Assembly: GCA_963931865.1 (NCBI GenBank)
Contig: OZ007509.1
Location: forward strand, 7,284,474 to 7,348,473
DNA: 64,000 nucleotides
DNA from: Axinella damicornis
Lineage: Eukaryota > Porifera > Demospongiae > Axinellida > Axinellidae
Direction: 5' to 3'
Under the pieces are notes generated by a model. It was not told the DNA's origin. It did no database searches and worked only from the letters and a program-made list of their open reading frames with translations. Positions 10,966 to 20,410 of this stretch are shown one piece after another. Positions within the stretch are counted from its first letter, which is position 1. Every line of letters begins with the position of its first letter. The position numbers and the translations under genes were made by a program.

Positions 10966-12165
10966 CTGGGCTGCTGCTTGTACATCCATGGTGGAGGACG
11001 TAGTGAGAAGGTCATTGCCACTGTTGGGGATTAGAATGATAGCTAATGAGTTATTCCGAATAAGTCCGAGTTCTGTGTCATTGAGGAAGTTTGGTCGTCC
11101 GGAATTAGTTGGAAAGTTTGGAAATTCTTGCACTCCTGCTGTGCTTAGCAGCCAGTTGTTCTGTAGGTAGTCAATCTCACCCAAAGACACAAAGCAGGAG
11201 GTGTTGGAACTGGTTTGATTGGCAATACCGAAGATCAGTGTGCCCAAGTTCAGCAAATTCTGATACCTGTCCATTACAATTGCATTTCCAAAGTCCGCAG
11301 ATATCTTGACTGGATTACCTAAGGATTCATCAGCAATCTCAATACGCCGAAAAGGAACATCATATAACCACGCAGAGACATTCTGGCCCTGGCACTGTGG
11401 CACATTAGGGAAGAAACTCGGTGGAGGTTGCCGCACATCTTCATAGTTCATCCTTCGCTGACTGTCAAACTGAGTGGGTTCATCCAAGAATGCAGGTCCA
11501 ATTGTTCCAATTATTTCTCCAAAGGTGAAATTATAAGGGGAGGGATCCCTCACCATGAAGAATAGTATCAAACGCACAGACAGGAAACCAGGCTGTGAGA
11601 GACGCTTTAACTGTTCAAGGGCAGGTGAATCGATCTCCATATCGTCTGCCCACGACACATTAACCAGGACAGATTTCAAGACGGAACTCATGTTGTGATT
11701 GCATCTGCCTCCAATGATGATCCCTTCTATTTGGATACAGTTGCAAATAGCACGCTGCCAGACACTTTGGGCAAGATTAGCAGGCTGCAGATAACCCTGG
11801 AAAGCATTGTGCTGCACATCATTGGGCTTGCTCCAGTTTAGACCGGCGTACATTCCCCACACCTCCCCCTTGACAAGCTGAGCATCCACGTCCAGATCGA
11901 CTAACTTTCCTGAAGTGAGAACGTCTGAATTGAAGATAGGCAAGCCGACAATTGGATCACTGGTAGAATTTGTTCCATTGATGTACACCACTGATGTAAC
12001 ATTGGTGTCAAACAAGCGGAATTCACCTGTGCCAAGTGGATTCCATGCGGGATTGGCGGTAACATTCGCTCCATCTTGGTAGTTTGTTGCATTATTGTTC
12101 ACAGTGCTAACATCGGCCTGGAAGCTGCCTGAGAAATGAATTCTTGGGCGAGACAGATAGGGACC
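10966..12165 (-). CDS. VioB/RebD-like protein, locus A, N-terminal domain exon
   Basis: A 1200-base open exon between acceptor TACTCAG (12166-12172) and a consensus donor CAG|GTAAGT at 10966/10965, phase 0 at the donor, encoding 400 residues. It begins GPYLSRPRIHFSGSFQADV. The PRIHF-G motif is the hallmark start of VioB/RebD-type proteins, where a similar stretch lies at the N terminus. It continues with the family's beta-rich N-terminal domain (LVKGEVWGMYAGLNW, FGEIIGTIGPAF). Sequons such as NATN, NVTS and NGTNST agree with secretion. No initiator Met or signal peptide is present, so at least one upstream exon is missing. Compared with locus B, 10 bases are absent just inside the 5' end, which changes the reading phase of the exon start. 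Confidence 0.8.
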
Positions 12166-13469
12166 CTGAGTACCAGAAAAAGAGCAATACTAAAGCATTA
12201 CATTGTAGTACTGAATTTTGTGTTTATTTTCAGAAGATGATTATAAGAGAAAACTCACACTGCACCAAAGCAGTCACCCTAAGTCACAGCAGAGTTACAT
12301 TCCGTATTACATATGATATGGTACAACTGCAATATCATCATAACTTCACGGGCTATTTTGTGCTCACATACATAAATTGTGCAGATTTTACTGCCCTTAC
12401 TGGCAGCCAGATCATGTCCCAGGAAGACTGAACATGAATTGTTGGCAAGGTATCCAAAATTGGTGCTCATTTTGCCAGTGGTACCACATCAAGTGGTATA
12501 AGTGCTAAATCACTCCGGTGTACGTACTGAGTTGGCTGTAAGATGGATTTGATTGCCCGTGCAGTGTTCATATGCTACACAAAAATAACACTGAAAACAC
12601 GCCTGTATCCACAAGCATTTCCTTAACTGACCTTTGGCACAATGTGTCAGACCAGTCAAGTGGCCCCTTAAAGCCACGTAAGTACATGGGACACAATTTT
12701 GGAGCATGTGTTCCAAAAGCAACTGTGTTCAGCTAGACACCTTCAGTGATTATGTGTTCAAATGCGAAGTCAATGCTTGTAGATTGTACAAAATAGCTGA
12801 ATCTCAAGAAAGTGCATTTCTGCAACCAAGAGGGACAATACGTGTGGTCTGTGCGGGGAATAGCGCTCTATTGCAAGATGAAGTATTCCCACAAGGTCAA
12901 ATATGCTATATTTAACAATTATTCCAATTATGAACAGTATAAAATTGTATGTGCATAAGGAGATTTGATGAGATTGCGACCTTGTGACTCTAGGAGTTTA
13001 TTCAACAAAGTGCCAGATGGAAATACATCATGTTTCTGAACATGGTCACAGGAAAAACTGCCTGTAGATATGAGACTGGACGGCCACCGTAAACATCCGT
13101 GTCAACACCGCCTGCCCACCCGTTCAAGTCCGCGGAGAGACAAGTTGAACTTGAATGCTAGTATTCGGCCTTCTCAGCAATTCTCCGGTGTAGAGGTGTG
13201 CCTGTAGGTGTGGTCTATGCAGGAATATTCCAAAAGTGAAGTAGTATCACTACGAACTAGAACAGGCGAGCAGACGGTGCAATCATGGAGCAACTTTGAC
13301 GATGACGGTGCCATTCTTGTCCCGTATTTACAGGTAGTTTTTCCTGTGGGTGCTAAGGACCAGATATAGTCTATGTTGGTGCAATGATGGCATACAGAAC
13401 ATCTGCAATAAGTCATCATAACTGCTGTCCCATGGCATTGCACATTCTTAATGCGAAATTTTGTACTTT
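12166..13469. other. 5' flank/intron of locus A, no gene seen
   Basis: Non-coding AT-rich sequence. Parts match the region upstream of locus B (for example TGTTCCAAAAGCAACTG near 12,710 and near 57,710), so the segmental duplication extends through here. I could not find the expected signal-peptide exon. Confidence 0.5.
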
Positions 13470-13760
13470 CTCTAATATCACCAACTTTGTAAGGATTCCA
13501 AAATTGGCTCGCATACTCTAGATGAGGCCGGATCAGCAATACATACCGGTACATTTGGAAGAGGCTCTCAGGACTAGTATAATGGTATAAAAAAAACGAC
13601 AGTAAATCATTTATTTCTCTTTACCTTACAGCAATATTTTGGGACCAGGATAGAGACATGATAGTAGCATATCCCTAGGTACTTGTAAGAATCAACCACT
13701 TGTAGAGGCTGGCCAGAGAGGTACACTGCTAGTGGGTTGGTACTACTCCTCTTGCTTGAT
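13470..13760 (-). pseudogene. Non-LTR retrotransposon (LINE) reverse-transcriptase C-terminal remnant
   Basis: On the minus strand one frame reads LSGQPLQVVDSYKYLG, then LSWSQNIAVR, a stop codon, then SPESLFQMYRYVLLIRPHLE and YASQFWNPYKVGDI. This is the end of the reverse-transcriptase/thumb region typical of CR1/Jockey-type LINEs (the usual 'VDSYKYLG ... RPHLEYA..W.P'). It contains at least one stop and no intact domain. Sequence on towards 13,170 may be more of the same element but is too decayed to read. Confidence 0.75.
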
Positions 13761-14340
13761 ATTGTCTAGTCTTGCATTTTTGAATTGGAGGTAATTAGCA
13801 TCAACCAAAGCGGAAATCTTATTTACATCTTCCTGCAAGTGAGCGTATATACTCAGCAATGCTAGAGGTTGAGGAACTACTCTGCTCAGAGGAGGAAGTG
13901 TCTTGCTACTATGCACAAATTATGCTCATTTCATACTATTGGGTGAACACCTTAATTTGTGAAACCACATTGTGTGAGGGTCTGGTACTGAGACTACTTA
14001 GCTACTCTGGCTGGATTTGAATTCTACAACTCAAAGAGGGACCAGTATCCCCCCCGCTGGCATTTATCTCTCCCTATTTCATCCTCACTGCCATCATAAA
14101 TGGTCATAACGTAGCTGTTCTCCTTCTGGTTGCTGTTTGACTCGCTTCTCTGAGTTAGTCAGTTGACTTGACAATATTGCTCAAATGTTTTTGACTTACA
14201 ATTATTCCCATATTATGCTCAGCATAATTGACTCAAGCCTAGCAGCAATTCCTCATCTTTAACAGCTGTCCAGCATCCAACTAGCTATCTCTCTACCCGA
14301 TTTTTCATAACAAGGTTTTCCCAGTGTCAAAAAGTGCATG

Positions 14341-14845
14341 TGTGATCTGAAGAGGGTGTGTTTTCAGGTGGAGGGGGATGTGGGATATGACCAATCTCAT
14401 GGAAAAAAAAAATTAAACCCTGGTTCTGAATCCCATCAAGTAATTTTGGTAGCACCACTCATACGATACAGCATTCAAACCATAGTTTTGATAGGGTGAG
14501 AACAATCAGTGCATGGACTGCACTGGACTACTGGACTCAGGCATTAAAAATGAGATTCGGACAATGCATTAAACCCACTTTCTATTGTCTATGGATTCAC
14601 CTAACCATGGACTGAAGCCAGAAAGTATGCTTTGTGAAACGTGTCAGCATGTGAGAACCGATGTACAGAAGCTACAAACTTGGCTGTGAATGAAGAGAAG
14701 AACTGTAGTGTTTCTGGTGAGTTTGTACTGTTTCCGGTGAGTTTGTACTCTGCAACTCATGGCTAGCTCACACTCAGAGAACACAGTTACAGCTAGTGAA
14801 TAACAGCCAGCAGATTTATAATGGAGACTCTCTGTATAATCAGGA
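14341..14845. repeat. Repeat shared with 63.46-63.94 kb; middle part in opposite orientation
   Basis: The outer parts (around GGGATGTGGGATATGACCAA and CAAACTTGGCTGTGAATG) align directly with 63,459-63,937. The central part, about 14,485-14,642, matches the reverse complement of about 63,571-63,745. The region is non-coding. It marks the outer part of the A/B segmental duplication or an independent repeat family. Confidence 0.7.
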
Positions 14846-17410
14846 GCGCATGAGCCGCCGGAGGCGGCAAAGGAATGTCGAAGGAATGTCGAACTCAGCA
14901 TGCCGGCCGTAGCGGAAGTAGTATTACCTCCAAACATTTACCTTATACGGCAAGAGGCCATTACGTAAAAGTGTGAAAAACAAATTGGCTTCCATATAAG
15001 GTATGACCGTAAGGCGTGAGGGATCACAACATGTCTATACTAGTTTGACTCTCCTTTGCTGCCTTCGGCGGCTCATGTGCTCCTGGTATAATACAATTCA
15101 GGTTGTTTTATAGGAGGTCATGGCGTGATTACAGGGCACAATTCAGTACAGAATGCAGGTCATGGCGTGATTACAAGGCTGGTAGCTACCCAAGAAATAA
15201 TGCTATGAATGGACAATGATAAGGGACAATGATAAGGGACAATGATGGTGCCAGAGGAAGAGCACAAACAATTACTAACACAATCACTAGATTCTGTTAC
15301 AGTACTTACAGCAGGTGGAAAGTGCCTCACACATGTATCTTATTCTAAACGTTGCATGCAGCTAAATGTATACATATACAGACTCTGTGTGCTCTGTATC
15401 AAGTCAGTATAGAGCCATGAAGATCGATCGGACGAACTTTGGAATAGTTTCATTCGTGTTGTATTCAATGTTACATAACATAGATATCTGGCTAGTCGGC
15501 AAAACCACACATCAACATCCAAAGCATTGTAAAAGTCATCATTGATAAGTAAAATTTGATAGAAAGGTAAGAGTGCCAAACAGTTACGTCTATAGAAGTG
15601 CTACCTGAATACTCCATCCTCTTGACTAGCAGCTATATACCTTGGAATTGTCATATGAAGCGAACGATTATGGTGATTGTTTTGACCAACCCTCAAGTTA
15701 CCTCGGCTACAATCCTGGTGTGCTGTATAGAATATCTGAAGAAGCACGAGTACTGATTAATCTTAGAGGGCACACATGCCGGTCCTCTCAACAGCTTCAG
15801 GATGTAAGGGACCACATGCACTTGAAAGTCCTCTGAATAGGGAAGTGCTTTAAACGGGACCTTCCAAAGATATATTTACCTTAATGCTATCCATGGTAGG
15901 ACGTTGCTACTTTGAGCTGTGGACCCAGGTACAAAAATGTGCACGATAATTGGTTGCTTACGCTATAGCTAGCTAAGCTTGAGCATCCATTGGAGCAGTA
16001 GCAACCTGCAAACCCTAAGAGAGTGTCAAGCGAGTCTTGGAGAAACAGAAGAGCCAGCAGTAGTAGCCAGCAGTAGCTAAGCCATGCAAGAAATGTATAT
16101 AGTCATTACAGAGAGTCATACTGAGTACTGACCTATACCTGGTTAACCTTAATCCTACCTGTGAGAATCCTTACCACATGCAGATGCAGGGTGATATTCA
16201 ACCTCAACTCTGATCTGTGATATTTGTGATCCGTGGTTTTCTGCCACCAGTTATATACTATATATAGTTGTTTAAGGGAACTAGAGGTTGCTCAGCAGAG
16301 CATGTACCCCGTGCGCTACTTTGACCAGGTAGGCCTACCGTCGATTATTAATACAGCTCGACCTACCGACTTTTGATACAGCAATGTCAGCATGCAGAAT
16401 GAGATACCATAAGTTTTATGGCAGTAATGTTAGAAGCAGGTTGGGGTTAAATTAGAAACACGACTTTTAAGCAGCTTTTCTCAGTCTCTCGAGTGGATCT
16501 CTGGCCTGTGAGTTATGTAGACACTACACTTCTATTCTGAACTAAGCCTTCAACAAGGCCTTCACTGCTCAAACTGCTGATATTTGTGTCCACAGACAGA
16601 CGGGACACAAACCGATCACACCCTGCTGTGCACATGCGCACAGAGTAATGAAACCACTCCACTCCAAACTGTAAATACGGGACTGGACGGGCATGGTCAT
16701 CGTCAAAGTTGCACCATCTGCATGTCCATTCGAGACCACGGCAGGAACACTTCACTTTTGACTATTACCTGTGTAGACCACACTCACTGGCACTCCTCCA
16801 AGCAGCATCGCTGACAAAGCCAAATAAATATAGACTCGAACGGGCGAGCGGATGGTGTGGAGACAACACGGACTCGAACCGTCGAAGAGGATGTCACCTA
16901 TCTGGGTTCTGTACCAGAATACAATACTCCTTTCATTACATGTACATGCAAATTCACACTGATTGTGCATAATGCAGAGTGCTATCACTGCAGCTGGGAC
17001 AACTCCAGCACCACTTGGGTCGGTTCTCATACGTAGGATTGAAAATGGAGTTGAGAACAATATTCACTGAAAGCAACAAGTAGCTATAGTTCCTTTTGTG
17101 AACTCCATTTCACTTATATAATTAGCTATAGCTATAAATATAATTTTATTGAGACTTAGATAACTAGTACTAATTTGTGGCTTAGTAGCTCTAGCTATAG
17201 GTATAGCAGTGACGCATACTGAGTGCGATAGCTAGCTGTGGATGATACTGCATCCGCGCCACAATATCTATATAGCTTAGCTAACTAGCTAAGTATTCTA
17301 CAGCGCTGTCACAGTACTGATTCACTTACTTGAGCACTGCTGCAAGAACCGCCAGGTAGGGAACCAGCTTCACTAGCCTGGAGGAAAGCATCTCTATATC
17401 AGCCGAGCAG
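14846..17410. other. Intergenic, no convincing gene
   Basis: AT-rich sequence with many TAGCTA/TATAGC strings. Short open frames show no recognisable domain and no splice-supported continuation. A repeat at 16.5-16.9 kb is listed separately. Confidence 0.5.
16510..16925 (-). repeat. Degenerate interspersed repeat, inverted relative to 13.17-13.34 kb
   Basis: The minus strand shares GTGTGGTCTAC..AGG, CAACTTTGACGATGAC and GTCCCGTATTTACAG with the + strand at 13,200-13,340, in the same order. The + strand also reads EDVTYLGSV near 16,890, faintly like a LINE motif. It is probably a piece of a retrotransposon; coding capacity is lost. Confidence 0.5.
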
Positions 17411-17610
17411 GATGAACGGTAGCCTCTTTCCCAGGCCTACCTGTTCTTCGATTTGCGTTGACAATATGCCAATATGCGGAAGGGCGACGTGTAGGCGTAT
17501 ATAGCCTCGTTCCCATGCCCCGCCCAGCTTTTCGTCGCTCCGCGTTCTTTCGTGCAACCGAAAGCGGCGCGCGGGCGACTACCGCCCACAGACACTTCAC
17601 ACGTAGGCCT

Positions 17611-17645
17611 AGGCATGCTGCGTAGGCATGCTGCGTAGGCATGCT
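17611..17645. repeat. 13-bp tandem repeat, about 2.7 copies
   Basis: The unit GCGTAGGCATGCT is repeated at 17620 and 17633, with a partial unit before. It lies inside a GC-rich stretch (17.5-17.65 kb) that also carries TAGCCTCG-family termini. Confidence 0.8.
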
Positions 17646-17883
17646 GTGCAGCCTGGGTCCTTGCTGGTCGGGTCAGAGGGTGAGGTTGAAACAGTGAATG
17701 GAACACTGTCAGAATATGCTCGGGGGCTGCTCCACTGCATGGCGTAGCCCTTGTGGTTATGGTGCATGACTGGAGGGTTTTACAATGATTATGCTGTCCT
17801 AGTTTATTTGTAGTGTGTCCCAGTACATGTGTACACTAGCCTCATTCGAATTCCTTGGCCTGGGAATGAGGCTAGTGTACTTA

Positions 17884-17980
17884 AGCTAGCCCTTCGCTTT
17901 CTCCAGCGCACGATCGCTTTCAGTATGCGCGCGCGGTCACGTGAGTCGATCCGTGCTGGGGAAAATACGAGGGGCTAGCC
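17884..17980. repeat. GC-rich palindromic repeat
   Basis: CTAGCCC at the left pairs with GGGCTAG at the right. The sequence CTTCGCTTTCTC followed by CAGTATGCGCGCGC recurs at 60,556-60,608, so this is an interspersed family. Just upstream (17,839-17,876) is a minimal CCTCATTC/GAATGAGG hairpin of the TAGCCTCG family. Confidence 0.6.
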
Positions 17981-18033
17981 CGCTAGACTACTAGTGTACT
18001 CATCATTCCCGCTTCCACAGATGTGAATGCATG

Positions 18034-18042
18034 ATTTAGAAA
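18034..18042. repeat. Left 9-bp target-site duplication of the giant element
   Basis: ATTTAGAAA lies immediately outside the left terminal inverted repeat and is identical to 51,441-51,449. Confidence 0.9.
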
Positions 18043-18425
18043 GGTCGTACATACAATGGCATAAAATAAGTATTTTTGTCTTGCTGTATAATGGCAAAAT
18101 TTTATGCCAAACTTGTCTTGCTGTATAATGGCAAAATTTTATGCTGAACTTGTCTTGCTGTATAATGGCAAAATTTTATGCTGAAACGTCTTGCATAAAA
18201 TTCCCTCGTGTAAATTTTCGCACAGTATCATAAAGGCAAAATTTTATGCCAACTGCTTTAATCAAAGGGGCTCACCCTAATTGGGTTAATTAAAGGGACA
18301 TACTCATTTTGTGAGCCCAGTTTGAATGTGAAGGTTGGCATAAAATCTTACCTTTGTGTATCCTCATAAAGACAAAATTTTATGCCGACTGCTTTAATGA
18401 AAGGGATGTACTCATTTTGTGAGCC
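18043..18425 (+). repeat. Left terminal inverted repeat of giant element
   Basis: It contains three tandem copies of a 37-bp unit (CTTGCTGTATAATGGCAAAA onward) and repeated palindromic GGCATAAAATTTTGCC-type motifs, also in the inner half. Blocks around CTCATTTTGTGAGCC and TTGGGTTAATTAAAGGGACA follow. Nearly all of it aligns with the reverse complement of 51,027-51,440; the left copy lacks a short inner block present at the right. The motif copies are plausible transposase-binding sites (inference). Confidence 0.85.
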
Positions 18426-18479
18426 TGGAGGTTAGCATAAAATCTTCCCTTCATGTTCCTCATAAAGACAAACTTTTAT

Positions 18480-18557
18480 GCTCCTCCCTCCCTCCCTCCC
18501 TCCCTCCCTCCCTCCCTCCCTCCCTCCCTCCATCCCTCCCTCCCTCCCTCCCTCCGC
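18480..18557. repeat. (CTCC)n microsatellite
   Basis: Almost perfect CTCC tetranucleotide repeats, with one CATC interruption near 18,531. It immediately follows the left inverted repeat. Confidence 0.9.
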
Positions 18558-18682
18558 GTCACAATCTAATTCATGAATATCATTACATTGTTCTTTATGA
18601 CATTGTAGCTAATATCAATATACAAGTGAACTATGAATACAATTGGTGCAGCATGGGAATGCCGCCATACGCATAAACACAG

Positions 18683-18805
18683 AAGCCCTGCCTCCAGAAG
18701 GTAACAAGTACTGCAGCCCCTCCTCCAAAAGATTACAAGTGCTGCAGCCCCGCCTCCAGAGTATTGCAGTGCAGCCCCACCCCCAGACGATTGCAGTGTT
18801 ACAGC
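18683..18805. repeat. About 31-bp tandem repeat, four imperfect copies
   Basis: The unit is of the form CTGCAGCCCCGCCTCCAGA followed by RNATTRCAAGTG. Copies begin near 18,683, 18,713, 18,743 and 18,770 and diverge from one another. No coding frame is supported across it. Confidence 0.65.
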
Positions 18806-19021
18806 TTAGCCTCGGTATTGAAGTGCAATATATTTTGTGACTTTTTTCCAGTTGAAATTTCACATTTTTTATCTGAACTAATCCTAGTGCCAACAGCTGA
18901 ACATCACGTTCTGGCGTTTAGAAAACCCCACATCTTTGCTAAAGGCAATGGAACATCTGTACAAGAAGGATAAAGCGAAAGCATTAGCTTACCTTGCAGC
19001 TGAGAAGCAAATCAGTATTAC
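18806..19021 (+). other. Possible coding relic, not recognised
   Basis: Near 18,948-19,020 one + frame reads AMEHLYKKDKAKALAYLAAE, which is protein-like (charged amphipathic helix). It runs straight into the palindromic element at 19,022. I do not recognise a family, and no start codon or splice site is clear. It could be a second captured gene fragment. Confidence 0.3.
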
Positions 19022-19294
19022 ACAAGTAATAAAAAACATTTAAAATGTAACAGGATGTAGGGATACCAGAACCGCAAAAAGTAAGGAAACAAGGTAGGGA
19101 TGATCACACAAAACAGTGAAGTATACAACCCCCTACAGAGATCTTTTTCCATAATACTTGTATAATGAAAAAAGATATGTAGGGGGATTGTATACTTCAC
19201 TGTTTTGTGTGATCATCCCTACCTTGTTTCCTTACTTTTTGCGGTTCTGGTATCCCTACATCCTGTTACATTTTAAATGTTTTTTATTACTTGT
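19022..19294. mobile_element. 273-bp palindromic MITE inside the giant element
   Basis: The two arms, about 136 bases each, are almost perfect reverse complements, from ACAAGTAATAAAAAACATTT at the left to its complement at 19,275-19,294, with a centre near 19,157. High arm identity suggests recent insertion or gene conversion. It encodes nothing recognisable. Confidence 0.88.
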
Positions 19295-19828
19295 TTATGT
19301 CATTTTTTTCTAGCAGCAGGCGCATGCATACTGGACTGGCATTTACACTGCCAGCAATGGCTGAAGAATCAGACCCAAGCATCTCAAAAGCCAACCCTTT
19401 TCTGGATGGATACTAAGCCAGTGCTCCCTGAGCTGAAGTAGTGTAGGTATACTAGATAGTAATAGCGACACATTGTTGAGTCTTTAGATAGGCATTCACC
19501 CCTCTCACAGAACACAGTCTAGTAAGATATATAGCACAGAGAATTTACCTAAGTCTAGTTACGGTACGTAGCGCAAGGCACTTCTAATTCAGCGATCTTG
19601 AATAATAATTACGTATCGTTGCTAAGTGATTGTTTAAGTGCGCATGCGTACAAACATGAAAATGGCGTGACAAATGAAGCCATAGTTATTGAGTGGGCAG
19701 CTGTAGCCGCCTGGTGAAGACTTGGAGGTTGCCAAAAAGCGATGGGCTGGTGCACTGCTCGGTGTAAAATGCTGCTGTTTCGTGCGAAAACCATCATGAG
19801 GGATTGAGGCGACGTTGAGCTAGCCCGT

Positions 19829-19867
19829 CTGAAAGAAGAAAGAAGAAAGAAAGAAAGAAGAAAAACA
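19829..19867. repeat. GAAA/GAAGAA purine tract
   Basis: A short polypurine run (GAAAGAAGAAAGAAGAAAG...) just upstream of the GC-rich 5' region of the Tudor-like gene. Confidence 0.8.
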
Positions 19868-19941
19868 ATTTGCCCGTTTTGCGAGTACCTGGTGCGGTAC
19901 TTTCGCGACGGTTTTTCGCGACGCGAGGAGTCTTGTTGGTC
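19868..19941 (+). promoter_or_regulatory. Promoter/5' leader candidate of the Tudor-like gene
   Basis: A locally CpG-rich stretch holds two TCGCGAC sites (TTTCGCGACG and TTTTCGCGACGCGAG) directly before the proposed start codon. It contrasts with the AT-rich surroundings, as expected of a TATA-less housekeeping-type promoter. TCGCGA-type palindromes are known promoter elements in animals. The assignment is inference from position and composition only. Confidence 0.4.
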
Positions 19942-20410
19942 ATGAAAACACTCGAAGATGAACGGTATGTGGTTATAAAGGCTTATAAGTGTACCGTTTC
20001 TGAGATTTGGAGGGATTATTTTGTATTAGCATATATTGCGTGTACGTCGTATCCCTACATACAGAGTCTACCGACTCTGTGATACAGAAGCCAGACTGAG
20101 GAGAGTCGCCACAAGTCAGCAACTTCACGGAAGCGTCAGCGTGAACAGCAGATGGACTCAGACCAAGATGCACAATTTGGTCCCCCAGACAAGCGAAGTA
20201 ATTTCAATAGAAGTCAGAGAAAACGCCGTATTGATTTGGATTCAGAGTCTGATTTAGTCCCTCTGGTGCGGAAGGGCAAGGGCAATTGCAAGAGTAACAA
20301 GATTACCGGTACCTTCAAGGGAATAGGTCAACGTGTTCAAGTTAGGTACAACGATGGGGTATGGTATAAGGGAACATTGATAGAGTTCAACACTAAGACG
20401 GGGGACTGGA
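19942..20410 (+). CDS. Tudor-like domain protein, 5' half (two exons), interrupted by minisatellite
   Basis: Exon 1 is 19942-19964 (MKTLEDER) with donor G|GTATGT. Exon 2 starts at 20088 after GATACAG, and the split codon CG|A and reading frame match. The product is a basic, low-complexity leader (SRKRQREQQMDSDQ, NRSQRKRRIDLDSESD), likely nuclear, followed by GTFKGIGQRVQVRYNDG and VWYKGTLIEFNTKTGDW. This is the first half of a small beta-barrel of Tudor/Tudor-knot type, whose usual pattern is V-V-Y-DG-WY-G-I ... D/E-V-FPD-DVR. At 20,411 the frame enters the 21-bp array and continues as leucine-rich heptads (LPLLYLA) to a TAG at 21,733-21,735. The missing second half of the domain lies at 50,728-50,799 in the same frame. 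ATG 19942 was chosen because it is the first in-frame start and gives a clean splice. Confidence 0.65.

Noticed and set aside
16855..16900. tRNA-like B box (GGTTCGAGTC) on the minus strand
   Set aside because: The flanking bases cannot form a T-stem and no A box or cloverleaf is present; at best it is a degenerate SINE or chance.
18419..18676. Short open frame with a PPSL repeat
   Set aside because: Product of the CTCC microsatellite; no start context or homology.
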